Shown here: positions 51,295-59,783 of the stretch, piece after piece | Layout of the letters: each line of letters begins with the position of its first letter | Numbering within the stretch: position 1 is the first letter of the stretch | Assembly (NCBI GenBank): GCA_041654095.1 | Contig: JBAZED010000004.1 | Coordinates: 23,391 to 87,390 of the forward strand | Origin: UBA1424 sp041654095 | Lineage (GTDB): Bacteria; Bacillota_I; Bacilli_A; RFN20; CAG-826 | Length of the DNA stretch: 64,000 bases | Direction of reading: 5' to 3' | Notes under the pieces: model-generated | What the model was told of the DNA's origin: nothing | The model's database searches: none | What the model saw: only the letters and a program-made list of their open reading frames with translations | Translations under genes and position numbers: made by a program

Positions 51295-51950
51295 TGAGGC
51301 TGAGCCAGCGGTTGCAAGCAATCGCCGCTTTTGTCAATCGAAATTCTGTTGTCGCCGACGTCGGCGCCGATCACGGCAAACTACTCCTTTATCTATCGGA
51401 AAAAGGCCTCATCGCCAAAGGTTACGGAATCGAGAACAAAGCCGGTCCTTTCGAAATCCTCAAAACTAATCTGAAGCGTTTTGCATCATCTGATTTGCGA
51501 CCGAGATTGCAAGATGGCATATCCCATCTCGAAGGCGATGTCGACACCTTGATTCTCGCCGGATTGGGGGGAGAGACCATCATCCGCATCCTTAAGGATG
51601 GAGAAAATAATCTCGCCCAAATCAAAACGATTATTACCGATTCGCACACTTCGATTGGCGAAGTGCGCCGCCAGATCGTCAGCCTCGGCTTTGCAATCGC
51701 CGAAGAGCAGCTGGTCAACGAGCGCCAGAAATACTACGAAATCACGAAATTTGTCCGAGTTTTAAAGCCCATCGAATACAGCGACTTTGAATATCGACAC
51801 GGCCCTCATATCATCCGCAGTCCCGAGTTCCGCGCTTACGCCCAGCACCTCATTCGGAAAATCAACCTTTTAATCACAGATGATTTGCCGCCCGATATCA
51901 AGGAGGAGCTCCGCCAAGAAAGAGAGGTTCTTCAGAAATATGAAAACTAA
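51291..51950 (+). CDS. trmK: tRNA adenine(22)-N1 methyltransferase
   Basis: SAM-dependent enzyme making m1A22 in tRNA. 219 residues; MRLSQRLQAIAAFV at the start, motif I VADVGADHGKLL, GIENKAGPF, and LAGLGGETII are the TrmK pattern. Next to rpoD and nif3, as in Bacillus. Confidence 0.94.
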   Translation: MMRLSQRLQAIAAFVNRNSVVADVGADHGKLLLYLSEKGLIAKGYGIENKAGPFEILKTNLKRFASSDLRPRLQDGISHLEGDVDTLILAGLGGETIIRILKDGENNLAQIKTIITDSHTSIGEVRRQIVSLGFAIAEEQLVNERQKYYEITKFVRVLKPIEYSDFEYRHGPHIIRSPEFRAYAQHLIRKINLLITDDLPPDIKEELRQEREVLQKYEN

Positions 51951-52722
51951 AGCTTTAATCCGCAAATTGGCGACTCGCTTTCCCAAGCGTCTCGCCGATC
52001 AAGGCGATTGGGTGGGTCTAATGACCGGCAAGCTCAAAGACGAAACGAAGCGCATCGTCTTGTGCCTCGATTTCGATGAAGAAGTCATGCGCCGCATCGA
52101 AGCGATGGAGAATCAGAATGTCGATTTGATTTTAACGCATCATCCCTATATTTATAAATCGCGATATCAAGTATTAAAAAGCGACGAGATAAAGCGGCGC
52201 CTCACCGAAAAAGTCGATTGCCTCGGCATTCCTGTTTACAGTATGCACACCAATTTCGATGCCGGCAAAGACGGCATGAACGACGCTTTAGCGTCAGCCC
52301 TTGGTCTTCTCGATATCAAGCCTCTTGACTCGGCGCCGATCGCCCGCGGCGGACGGTTAGCCCATAAAATGCCAATCGCTGCTTTTGCCAAACGAGCGGC
52401 TCGGCTTCTCGGCGTTCCTTATGGCCTCTTGACAAAGGCCGGCAAAGATGAGGTCGAGACGGTAGCTATCATCGGCGGCGGCGGCAGTTATTATTATCAA
52501 AACGCCCTCCTCGAAGGCTATGATCTCTACATCAGCGGCGACGCTCCGCATCACGTCCGTCGCGACATCGTGGCCCGGAATTACAATTACTTGGATTTGC
52601 CCCACGAAATCGAACGGATTTTCATTCCCCAAATGGAAAAAATCCTTCGCGAATTTGATGCCGATTTGGAAATCATCGCCATCAATCACGAAGATACGCC
52701 AACCGTCATTAGAGCTTCTTAA
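51940..52722 (+). CDS. Nif3-like dinuclear metal-centre protein (YqfO type, short)
   Basis: 260 residues of the Nif3/YbgI/YqfO family with two metal ions of unknown function. LTHHPYIY, the MHTNFDAGKDGMNDALA segment and GDAPHHV hold the metal-binding His, Asp and Glu. It lacks the inserted PII-like domain of Bacillus YqfO (about 370 residues), so it is the short form. Starts at ATG 51940 overlapping trmK, and its end overlaps the convergent ispH by 14 bases. Confidence 0.9.
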   Translation: MKTKALIRKLATRFPKRLADQGDWVGLMTGKLKDETKRIVLCLDFDEEVMRRIEAMENQNVDLILTHHPYIYKSRYQVLKSDEIKRRLTEKVDCLGIPVYSMHTNFDAGKDGMNDALASALGLLDIKPLDSAPIARGGRLAHKMPIAAFAKRAARLLGVPYGLLTKAGKDEVETVAIIGGGGSYYYQNALLEGYDLYISGDAPHHVRRDIVARNYNYLDLPHEIERIFIPQMEKILREFDADLEIIAINHEDTPTVIRAS

Positions 52723-53578
52723 GCAAAGCGATGACGCGATTCGTCGTCTCGAGGGGAGTTGAAGCTCCGGAGACGACGGCGACATAATTAAGACCTATAA
52801 GGTCTTTTTTATCAACGTCGCATTCATTCAAAATGCGAATAATGCGGGCCTCGGGAAGGCGCTGAACCGCGATTTCGGCCAGCGAAGCCGTGTTGCTGCT
52901 GTTAGCCCCGCCGATGACATAGACGAGTTCCGTTTCACGAGGGAGATTCAAAACGGCCTTTTGCCGCAGGCGAGTGGCGTCGCAAATCTCATCGGCAATT
53001 CTCGATTTCGGAATGAGATCTAAAATCGACTGATGGAGTTTGGCGAGTTCAAGGTGTGAGAGTGTCGTTTGATTTATAATCAAAGGCGATTCGTCAGTTA
53101 GCGATAAACGAGCGAAATCTCCATATTTTTCGATTAGAAACACGCGATTGCTCAAAGATGTGGCCGCCAAGGCTTCGGGATGGTTTTTCTTGCCGATGTA
53201 GATGACTTGATGACCACGCTTAATTTCATCTTGAATGATGCGGTGGTTCGCCGTGACCATCGGGCATGTGGCATCGTAGCTGATCATCCCCTTGGCTCTG
53301 GCGATCGCTTCGAGGCGGATGTCGTGACCGTGGGCTGTAAAGACGACGACGGAGCGATCGGGGAGGGACCGCAGCAATTCTTCGAGGCTCTTATTATTTT
53401 CCCGGACGGTTGTGATGCCAAGCGCCGCTAATTCCTGAATGACATCCTCGTTGTGGACGATGCTGCCTAAGACAAAGACATCGCCATCGCGATGCTTGCG
53501 GCGAACTTCCTTGACCAGCTCGATTGCGCGGATGACACCGGTGCAATAGCCGTGAGGATTGGATGCGAAAACATTCAT
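52709..53578 (-). CDS. ispH: 4-hydroxy-3-methylbut-2-enyl diphosphate reductase
   Basis: Last enzyme of the MEP isoprenoid pathway, an Fe-S protein. 289 residues; three cysteines hold the cluster in HGYCTGV, DATCPMV and EICDATR. The frame extends to 53665, but the Met of MNVFASNPHGYC (53576-53578) is the usual ispH start and the upstream part lies in a divergent promoter region. No strong Shine-Dalgarno site. On the opposite strand from trmK-nif3 and cshB, whereas in Bacillus it is parallel. Confidence 0.94.
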   Translation of the reverse strand: MNVFASNPHGYCTGVIRAIELVKEVRRKHRDGDVFVLGSIVHNEDVIQELAALGITTVRENNKSLEELLRSLPDRSVVVFTAHGHDIRLEAIARAKGMISYDATCPMVTANHRIIQDEIKRGHQVIYIGKKNHPEALAATSLSNRVFLIEKYGDFARLSLTDESPLIINQTTLSHLELAKLHQSILDLIPKSRIADEICDATRLRQKAVLNLPRETELVYVIGGANSSNTASLAEIAVQRLPEARIIRILNECDVDKKDLIGLNYVAVVSGASTPLETTNRVIALLKKL

Positions 53579-53633
53579 ATGTTTATAATAACATAGGGTG
53601 CTACTTCCGTGTATAATTATCAAGGAGTCAAAC

Positions 53634-54992
53634 ATGAGTTTTAAATCTTTCAATTTAAGTCCCAAAATGGTCGAAAGTCTAACCCGCCAAGGTTACCTTT
53701 TGCCCAGCCCGATTCAAAGCCGCGTCATTCCCAAAGCGCTCAAGGGCGACAACATCGTCGCTCAGAGCGAAACCGGAAGCGGCAAGACTCACGCTTTTCT
53801 CATTCCAATTATTGAAAAGCTCGATTTGACATGTAATTTTCTGCAGGCTTTGATCATCGCGCCGACTCGTGAATTAGCCCGCCAAACATATGATTTTGTC
53901 AGCGCCTTCAAAAAGGACTATCCCGATTTGCGGGTTCGCCTCTTTACCGGAGGCCGCGAAGCCGAGAGGAGTTTCCGCGAAGGAATGCTCGTTCCGCACA
54001 TCGTCATCGGCACGCCGACGCGAACTAAGAACATCATCGCCGAGCGGAGCCTTCTCGACTTAAGCTTTTTAAACACCTTTGTTTTTGACGAAGCCGACAT
54101 GCTGATGGAAATGGGCTATTTCGCCGATATCGACGCCGTCTACAAATTGATGAAGAAGGCTCCACAAGTCATGGTCTTCTCGGCGACGATTGAGTTTAAC
54201 TTGCGCAAGCGCCTCGAAAAATATGTCGGCGCGGACTTTGTCGTCGAGATGGACGACATCAAAACCGCTAAATCCGTCTCGCATTTTGCCATCGATGTCA
54301 AGCACGGCGACCGCCTCAAGGCACTCGACGTTTTTTTAGAGGCATATAATCCGTACTTGCTTATCATTTTCGCAAGCCGAAAAGAGGAAGTAGCGTCCAT
54401 CAGCAATTACTTAAACTCGCAAGGTCGTGACAATGTCATGCTTCATGGTGATATGAGCGTCAGAGAGCGGAAAACGGCCTACAAATTAATCGCCGCCAAT
54501 AAATACCAGATTATCGTCGCCAGCGATTTGGCGGCCCGCGGATTAGACATCAAAGATGTCAGCGACGTCCTCAACTACGATCTCCCGAGAGAACTCGTCT
54601 ATTATTTCCATCGGGCCGGGCGGACAGGGCGGTTTGGAGCCCTTGGTCAATGCTTTACTTTTTATAATGTCGACTCGAGCTCAACCCTCGAAGAATTGAT
54701 TAGGCAAGGGGCTTCTTTCTCATATCTAGAAATCAAAAATGATAAAATTGGTGATGCAACCAGCCTCTCTAAGCGCAAAGTCAGCCAGAAGAAACCCGAT
54801 TCGCAACTCGAACGAGACATCAAGCGCGCCGCTTCCAAAGTCAAGACGGATGTCGTTAAGCCCGGTTATAAGAAAAAAGTGCGCGAAGCAGTTGCTCAAG
54901 TCAAGCGAAAACACCGGCGTGAAATCATCCGGAAGGATATTCGCCGCCAGCGCGTCGAGAGATATCGAAAGGAAGGCAACAAAAATGAGTAA
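53634..54992 (+). CDS. cshB: DEAD-box RNA helicase, CshB-like
   Basis: ATP-dependent RNA helicase, likely for ribosome assembly or cold growth. 452 residues: Q motif at the start, AQSETGSGKT, PTRELA, DEAD in FDEADML, SAT in FSATIEF, and HRAGRTGR. The C-terminal 90 residues are Lys/Arg-rich and basic, as in CshB. AAGGAG before the ATG at 53634 decides the start. Its stop overlaps nfo by 8 bases. Confidence 0.95.
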   Translation: MSFKSFNLSPKMVESLTRQGYLLPSPIQSRVIPKALKGDNIVAQSETGSGKTHAFLIPIIEKLDLTCNFLQALIIAPTRELARQTYDFVSAFKKDYPDLRVRLFTGGREAERSFREGMLVPHIVIGTPTRTKNIIAERSLLDLSFLNTFVFDEADMLMEMGYFADIDAVYKLMKKAPQVMVFSATIEFNLRKRLEKYVGADFVVEMDDIKTAKSVSHFAIDVKHGDRLKALDVFLEAYNPYLLIIFASRKEEVASISNYLNSQGRDNVMLHGDMSVRERKTAYKLIAANKYQIIVASDLAARGLDIKDVSDVLNYDLPRELVYYFHRAGRTGRFGALGQCFTFYNVDSSSTLEELIRQGASFSYLEIKNDKIGDATSLSKRKVSQKKPDSQLERDIKRAASKVKTDVVKPGYKKKVREAVAQVKRKHRREIIRKDIRRQRVERYRKEGNKNE

Positions 54993-55866
54993 ATTATTGA
55001 TTGGATCTCATGTTTCGATGTCCGGTCCCGACTATTACGCTGGAAGCGTCCGAGAAGCCTTGTCTTACGGGGCGAACACCTTCATGTTTTATACCGGTGC
55101 TCCTCAGAATTCGTTTCGCAAACCCGTCGGTGAATTAAAGATTGAAGAAGGCCGCAAATTGATCGCGGAAGCAGGCATTGATGAGAGCCATATCATCGTC
55201 CACGCTCCCTACATCATCAATATCGGTAATGATACGAATCCCAGCGTTTACGATTCTTCGAAAAAATTCTTGATCGAGGAGCTCCGGCGCGTCGCAGCGT
55301 TTGGACCTAGCATCCTCGTCCTCCACCCCGGCAGTCACGTCGGAATCGGCATCGAAAACGGACTAAAGTCTGTTGTTAGGGCTCTCGATGAAGTATTAGG
55401 CCAAGATGGCACGCGTGTCAAAATAGCTCTGGAGACGATGGCCGGCAAGGGTTCAGAAGTCGGTGCGACTTTTGAGGAAATTCGATATCTCTTGACACAC
55501 GCAAAACACCGCGAGCGCCTCGGCGTCTGCCTCGATACTTGCCACATCAACGATGCCGGCATGAATGTCCACGACGTCGATGCCGTCTTAGCTAAATTTG
55601 ATGAGGTTATCGGCCTCGATAAACTATTGTGCTTGCACGTCAACGATTCGAAAAATGTCATGGGCGCCCACAAAGACCGCCACGCCAACATCGGCTATGG
55701 CGAGATCGGTTTCGAGACGATTCACGCCTACATCAAGCATCCCCGTCTAGAGAATATTCCCAAGATTCTCGAGACGCCGTACATCAATGAAAAACCGCCT
55801 TATCGAAAAGAGATCGCTATGCTGCGCAAAGGCATCTTCGAAGAAGGTTGGATCGACACATTATAG
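54985..55866 (+). CDS. nfo: Endonuclease IV (AP endonuclease)
   Basis: Zinc enzyme that cuts abasic sites in base-excision repair. 293 residues, TIM barrel; LLIGSHVSMSG at the start, zinc ligands in IIVHAPYI, LVLHPGSHVG, IALETMAGKG, CLDTCHINDAG and HVNDSKN. AAGGAAGG precedes the ATG inside the end of cshB. A longer frame from 54739 is an overlap artefact. Confidence 0.97.
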   Translation: MSKLLIGSHVSMSGPDYYAGSVREALSYGANTFMFYTGAPQNSFRKPVGELKIEEGRKLIAEAGIDESHIIVHAPYIINIGNDTNPSVYDSSKKFLIEELRRVAAFGPSILVLHPGSHVGIGIENGLKSVVRALDEVLGQDGTRVKIALETMAGKGSEVGATFEEIRYLLTHAKHRERLGVCLDTCHINDAGMNVHDVDAVLAKFDEVIGLDKLLCLHVNDSKNVMGAHKDRHANIGYGEIGFETIHAYIKHPRLENIPKILETPYINEKPPYRKEIAMLRKGIFEEGWIDTL

Positions 55867-55881
55867 TACTATTTGTTTTAA

Positions 55882-55914
55882 ATAAAAAAGAGGATACCCT
55901 AGGTATCCTTTTCT
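55882..55914. terminator. Bidirectional terminator between nfo and ispG
   Basis: GGATACC (55892-55898) - CTA - GGTATCC (55902-55908), with A-run before and T-rich run after on the plus strand, so it can end both nfo (plus) and ispG (minus). The CTA loop is the complement of TAG, the ispG stop codon. Confidence 0.85.
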
Positions 55915-56954
55915 ATTTCATTAATTAGTGCTTGATAGGCATCATCGTCTTTGACCGTAGCGATAATCTGGCCTTTTTTAAACAAGACCCAAGCACCGTT
56001 TCCGCCGGCCATGCCGTAGTCGGCGTGCTTGGCTTCGCCGGGACCGTTGACGATGCAACCCATGACGGCGACCTTGAGATTCAGACCGCGATCTTCGAGG
56101 TATTTTAAAACGCGGCGAGCCATCGGGACGACATCGACCTGCGTTCGACCGCAAGTTGGACACGAGATGATCGTCGGATAATTTCCATATAAGTCTAAAT
56201 CATGGAGCAATCTCTTGGCGGCCAACACTTCCTCTTCCGGCTCATCGCTCAGCGAGATGCGAATGGTATCGCCGATTCCTTCGATGAGGAGCGGGGCCAA
56301 GCCAGCCGCGCTCCGAATCAAACCGATATCTTTGGGACCGGCCTCAGTAATGCCGAGGTGCAGTGGATATGGAAAGGTGTCTTTGGCTTGGCGATAAGCG
56401 GCGATTGTTTCAAGAGCGTTTGGAGCCTTCAAAGATATGACTATGTCATAAAAACCGTATTTTTCTAAAATGGCAACATGCGATTGCGCGGAGGCAACGA
56501 GTTTTTCTGACGAGGAAAGCGTCTTATCGGCAGCGATTATTTTGTCTAGCGATCCCGAGTTGACCCCGATGCGAATCGGGATGTGGTGCTTTTTGCAGGC
56601 TTCGACGACGGCTTTGACCTTCTCTTCGGAGCCGATGTTGCCGGGATTAATGCGTATTTTGTCGACGCCATTTTCAATCGCCAGCAAAGCCAAGCGATAA
56701 TCGAAGTGGATATCCGCGACAAGCGGAATGTCAATCAGCTTTTTAATCGCGGAGATAGCTCGGGCATCTCGCTCATCCAAAACTGAGACGCGCATCAAAT
56801 CCGCTCCTAATTTCGCACAGCGATTTATCTGCTGAGCGACCTTGTCGACGCATTCGGTTTTGATATTGCACATCGATTGGATCAAAACGCGGTTCTGACC
56901 GCCGATGGCAAGTTTGCCAATGGCAAATTTTCGAGTTGCTCCGCGAGGTATCAT
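55899..56954 (-). CDS. ispG: 4-hydroxy-3-methylbut-2-enyl diphosphate synthase
   Basis: Penultimate MEP pathway enzyme with an Fe-S cluster. 351 residues; N-terminal TIM barrel with VADIHFDYRLA, and the C-terminal Fe-S part with CPTCGRT and GCIVNGPGEA. The stop TAG lies in the loop of the shared terminator. Together with ispH it shows that this organism uses the MEP pathway. Confidence 0.95.
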   Translation of the reverse strand: MIPRGATRKFAIGKLAIGGQNRVLIQSMCNIKTECVDKVAQQINRCAKLGADLMRVSVLDERDARAISAIKKLIDIPLVADIHFDYRLALLAIENGVDKIRINPGNIGSEEKVKAVVEACKKHHIPIRIGVNSGSLDKIIAADKTLSSSEKLVASAQSHVAILEKYGFYDIVISLKAPNALETIAAYRQAKDTFPYPLHLGITEAGPKDIGLIRSAAGLAPLLIEGIGDTIRISLSDEPEEEVLAAKRLLHDLDLYGNYPTIISCPTCGRTQVDVVPMARRVLKYLEDRGLNLKVAVMGCIVNGPGEAKHADYGMAGGNGAWVLFKKGQIIATVKDDDAYQALINEIEKDT

Positions 56955-57052
56955 AATTACTTATATAATTATACCACCCGATAACTTAGTGTAGATATCT
57001 TAATTTATATATGCTAATATTTATGAGCAATTTAAAAAAAGAGGTGGCGAAA

Positions 57053-57202
57053 ATGCGTGACAACATCATCCTGAAATGTACCGTTTGCGGCGAAGAGAAT
57101 TACATCGGAACAAAAAATAAGAAAGAACATCCCGAGCGCCGTGAAATAAAAAAGTATTGCTCAAGATGCAATAAACAGACGATCCATAAGGAGAAAAAGT
57201 AA
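57053..57202 (+). CDS. rpmG: 50S ribosomal protein L33
   Basis: 49 residues, MRDNIILKCTVCGEENYIG and YCSRCNKQTIHKEKK; two CxxC pairs show the zinc-binding form. GAGGTG before the Met at 57053 decides the start over an ATG at 57011. The usual secE and nusG neighbours are not here. Confidence 0.95.
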   Translation: MRDNIILKCTVCGEENYIGTKNKKEHPERREIKKYCSRCNKQTIHKEKK

Positions 57203-57222
57203 GGCTTAGTCCTTATTTTTTT
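57197..57222 (+). terminator. Terminator overlapping the rpmG stop
   Basis: AAGTAAGG pairs with CCTTATTT (8 bp with one G-U, 6-base loop), followed by TTTTT; it ends 5 bases before the next ATG. Confidence 0.7.
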
Positions 57223-57226
57223 AAAG

Positions 57227-57883
57227 ATGGTAGTTCATATTATCAACGAGTCAGATGAGGTCAGTAACACTTACGTTATTGACGACGAGCAGGGAAATGC
57301 GGTGGTCGTCGATCCCGGAAACGGGGCGAGTCCCTCAATTCGCGACTTTTTAGTGCGCCGCGGCTTAAGGTTGAAAGCCGTGTTATTGACTCACGGCCAT
57401 TTTGATCATATTCGCGGTTTGCCATATTTGATGGAAACCTTTCCGCAAGCACCTGTCTATATGCACGAACTGGAAACGGAATTTCTTTATGACCCGCGTT
57501 TGAATTGCTCATATCTCGATGCAAATATCGCGCCCGTGAGCTATGACATCAAAGCGCTTAGCCTCAATGACGGAGATGTACTCAATCTTTTAAAAAAAGA
57601 TTTTCATATTATGCACACGCCCTTTCACACGCGAGGAAGCGTCTGCTATTACCTTCCCGGCGAAGGCATCGTCTTTACGGGCGACACCCTCTTCCGAGGT
57701 TCGATTGGCCGCAGCGATCTTCCGACCAGCTCGCCGCGAACGATTATGGCGAGCTTGGCTAAATTAAAGGCTTTGCCTCCCGAAACGAAAGTCTATCCCG
57801 GTCATGAAAAGAGCACGACAATGGAACGGGAATTAAAACTCAATACCTTTCTGCGAAAAGAATACATTTCAAACAACCGATAA
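57227..57883 (+). CDS. MBL-fold metallo-hydrolase (YqgX/GloB-like)
   Basis: 218 residues of the metallo-beta-lactamase fold. THGHFDHIRG is the HxHxDH metal site; GDTLFRGSIGR and PGHEKST hold later metal ligands. It resembles the small glyoxalase II-like hydrolases; substrate not known. The ATG is only 5 bases after the terminator T-run and has no Shine-Dalgarno site, which is odd; expression may need read-through or a leaderless-type start. Confidence 0.88.
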   Translation: MVVHIINESDEVSNTYVIDDEQGNAVVVDPGNGASPSIRDFLVRRGLRLKAVLLTHGHFDHIRGLPYLMETFPQAPVYMHELETEFLYDPRLNCSYLDANIAPVSYDIKALSLNDGDVLNLLKKDFHIMHTPFHTRGSVCYYLPGEGIVFTGDTLFRGSIGRSDLPTSSPRTIMASLAKLKALPPETKVYPGHEKSTTMERELKLNTFLRKEYISNNR

Positions 57884-57921
57884 CTTTGTTATAATGACAA
57901 GCGGCAAAAGGAGGGAAAAAT

Positions 57922-58479
57922 ATGATTAACGTTACAGAACTCAGACCGGGAAACCACTTCATCGACGAAGGCGCGTTATACTCGGTACTCGATATTTTGC
58001 TCAATAAGACAGCGATGCGCAAGATGGTGGCCAAGGTGAAAGTCAAGAACCTTCGGACCGGAGCAATCCTCGAAATCTCGAGAAATAGCGGTTATATGGT
58101 TGAACCAGTCCGCCTCGACAAGAAAAAAATGACCTATTTGTATGATTCTGGAGACATGCTCGTTTTCATGGATCAAAATACGTATGAGCAAATCGAATTA
58201 TCAAAGGCCAATATGGAATGGGAAAGAAATTTCTTGGTCAGCAACGCTGAAATCGAGATCTTGGCTTATGACGACGAGATTCTCGGCTTGTCAATGCCCG
58301 CCAAAGTCGCTTTACAAATCATCGAGTGCGAACCAGCCGTTCGCGGCGACACCGTCAATAAGGCGATGAAAGACGCAATACTCGAAACCGGATACAAACT
58401 TCGCGTCCCGCTCTTTGTCGAAAGCGGCGAGACGATTTCAGTTAGAACAGACAACGGCCAGTACGACGGCCGCGCCTAA
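57922..58479 (+). CDS. efp: Elongation factor P, with a variant tip loop
   Basis: Relieves ribosome stalling at polyproline. 185 residues, three beta domains; NLRTGA and the C-terminal EPAVRGDT and KVPLF-like RVPLF segments are standard. The tip loop between strands of domain I, usually VKPGKG with a modified Lys, reads NKTAMRKM; aligned from NLRTG the tip position is Met, followed by Arg. Preceded by AGGAGG, and a TATAAT box lies about 35 bases upstream. Confidence 0.95.
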   Translation: MINVTELRPGNHFIDEGALYSVLDILLNKTAMRKMVAKVKVKNLRTGAILEISRNSGYMVEPVRLDKKKMTYLYDSGDMLVFMDQNTYEQIELSKANMEWERNFLVSNAEIEILAYDDEILGLSMPAKVALQIIECEPAVRGDTVNKAMKDAILETGYKLRVPLFVESGETISVRTDNGQYDGRA

Positions 58480-58492
58480 GGAGGAAAGTGCA

Positions 58493-58717
58493 ATGATCGA
58501 AATGGCAGTATGGTCTTTTATTTTAATTCTCGTCCTGGTCTTGGTAGGAGGACTCGTCGCCGGCTTTTTCATCTCGCGTTGGCTCTTTAAGCGCGAACTT
58601 GCCAAGAATCCGCCGATCAACGAAAACATGATTCGAGCGATGTTCATGTCGATGGGGAGGAAGCCCAGCGAATCGCAGATTAAAGCTGTCATGAACAGCA
58701 TGAAAAACAATCAGTAA
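58493..58717 (+). CDS. YneF family (UPF0154) small membrane protein
   Basis: 74 residues: one N-terminal transmembrane helix (about 5-28) and a conserved tail with NPPINENMIRAMFMSMGRKPSE, the UPF0154 signature. Unknown function. AAGGAGG before the Met at 58493 decides the start. Confidence 0.9.
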   Translation: MIEMAVWSFILILVLVLVGGLVAGFFISRWLFKRELAKNPPINENMIRAMFMSMGRKPSESQIKAVMNSMKNNQ

Positions 58718-58738
58718 ATTTCTGATTTAATTCTTCAT

Positions 58739-58768
58739 AAAAAGACGTCGCGATGATGTCTTTTTTTA
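58739..58768 (+). terminator. Terminator after yneF
   Basis: AAAGACGTC / GATGTCTTT stem of 9 bp (one G-U), loop GCGAT, followed by TTTT. Confidence 0.85.
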
Positions 58769-58966
58769 TCGAAACGGCTAGATGAGAAAGCGATAAATTG
58801 CAGCGGCGGTGCCTTGCGCTAACTTATGTCAGGGATTTATGGACAATTTCGCTAAACGTCAATCAAAAACGCTGATTGAATCGGCAATAATTCCAAGTCT
58901 CGTCAATCGTTCGGAAGTTATTCACATCTTCAATATTAACTAAATATCAACTAAATATAGACTATT
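58769..58966. other. Intergenic stretch without an assigned function
   Basis: About 200 bases between the yneF terminator and the plsY stop. One small hairpin (CAATCA ... TGATTG, 58859-58877) is seen; no ORF, tRNA or known RNA. Confidence 0.4.
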
Positions 58967-59680
58967 CTATTTTATCCAATGGACTTTGTTTTCTTCATTT
59001 TTGGCGAGTCTTTTAATGTTATCGCGGTGCCGCAAAACGAGGATGATCGCGATGATGGTTATCACGAGCGAATAGGTCCATTGTGGAAGAAAAATAGAAC
59101 CAGCTCCCCACATTCCAAAATTGAAGAATCCGGGAGCAAAATAATGGACGATCATCATCACCCAAGAAGCGATTGTCACGGTTGCGGATGCGATAAGTGA
59201 TGATAGCGAAACATACTTTTTGTTTTTTAAGACGATGAAGAAAATTAGTCCGAATATCGATAGGAACCAACTTGTGGCGACGACCATTCCCGCCAAGGCC
59301 GAGACAGCTTTGCCGCCTCTGAAGTTGGCGTAGATCGGCCAGCAATGTCCAATCGCGGATCCCAAAGAAGCGAGATAATAGTAAGGCATCCCGCCATTCC
59401 AAAGATCGATGATTTCTGATAGACCAGTGAGATTTATTAACAGATAAACTGTCCAGATGGACAAGACGGCTTTGAGAATGTCGACGATCATGACGGCCAA
59501 ACCAGCTTTTTTGCCCCACAGACGCCCGGCATTTGTTCCGCCGGCATTTTTTGAGCCAAAATCGCGAGGGTCTTGCTTATAAAAAACCTTCCCGATGACA
59601 ATAGCGGTGGGAAATGAGCCAATTAAATAGCCGATTATTAATGCGACCAAACCGACGATTATATTATAAATAATATCCAT
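58967..59680 (-). CDS. plsY: Acyl-phosphate:glycerol-3-phosphate acyltransferase
   Basis: Puts the first acyl chain on glycerol-3-phosphate using acyl-phosphate. 237 residues, with about six or seven membrane spans. GSFPTAIVIGK, GSKNAGGTNAGR (motif 1; usually GSxNxGATN) and GHCWPIYANFRGGKAV (motif 2) are present. It is longer than the usual 190-210. Divergent from parE, with which it is linked in Bacillota. Confidence 0.94.
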   Translation of the reverse strand: MDIIYNIIVGLVALIIGYLIGSFPTAIVIGKVFYKQDPRDFGSKNAGGTNAGRLWGKKAGLAVMIVDILKAVLSIWTVYLLINLTGLSEIIDLWNGGMPYYYLASLGSAIGHCWPIYANFRGGKAVSALAGMVVATSWFLSIFGLIFFIVLKNKKYVSLSSLIASATVTIASWVMMIVHYFAPGFFNFGMWGAGSIFLPQWTYSLVITIIAIILVLRHRDNIKRLAKNEENKVHWIK

Positions 59681-59724
59681 AAGTCCTTGTCCCTTAAACG
59701 CTTATTTATTATATAAAAGTATCA

Positions 59725-59752
59725 TTACTTTTCAAAACTTATTTGTTATAAT
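59725..59752 (+). promoter_or_regulatory. Promoter of parE-parC
   Basis: -10 TATAAT (59747-59752) with a weak -35 TTACTT (59725-59730) and 16-base spacing. Confidence 0.5.
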
Positions 59753-59783
59753 TACGAATTGATTTAGTGATAGCGAGGACACG

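Noticed and set aside
58769..58966. A small RNA gene between yneF and plsY
   Set aside because: Only one 6-bp hairpin is visible, with no promoter or terminator of its own.
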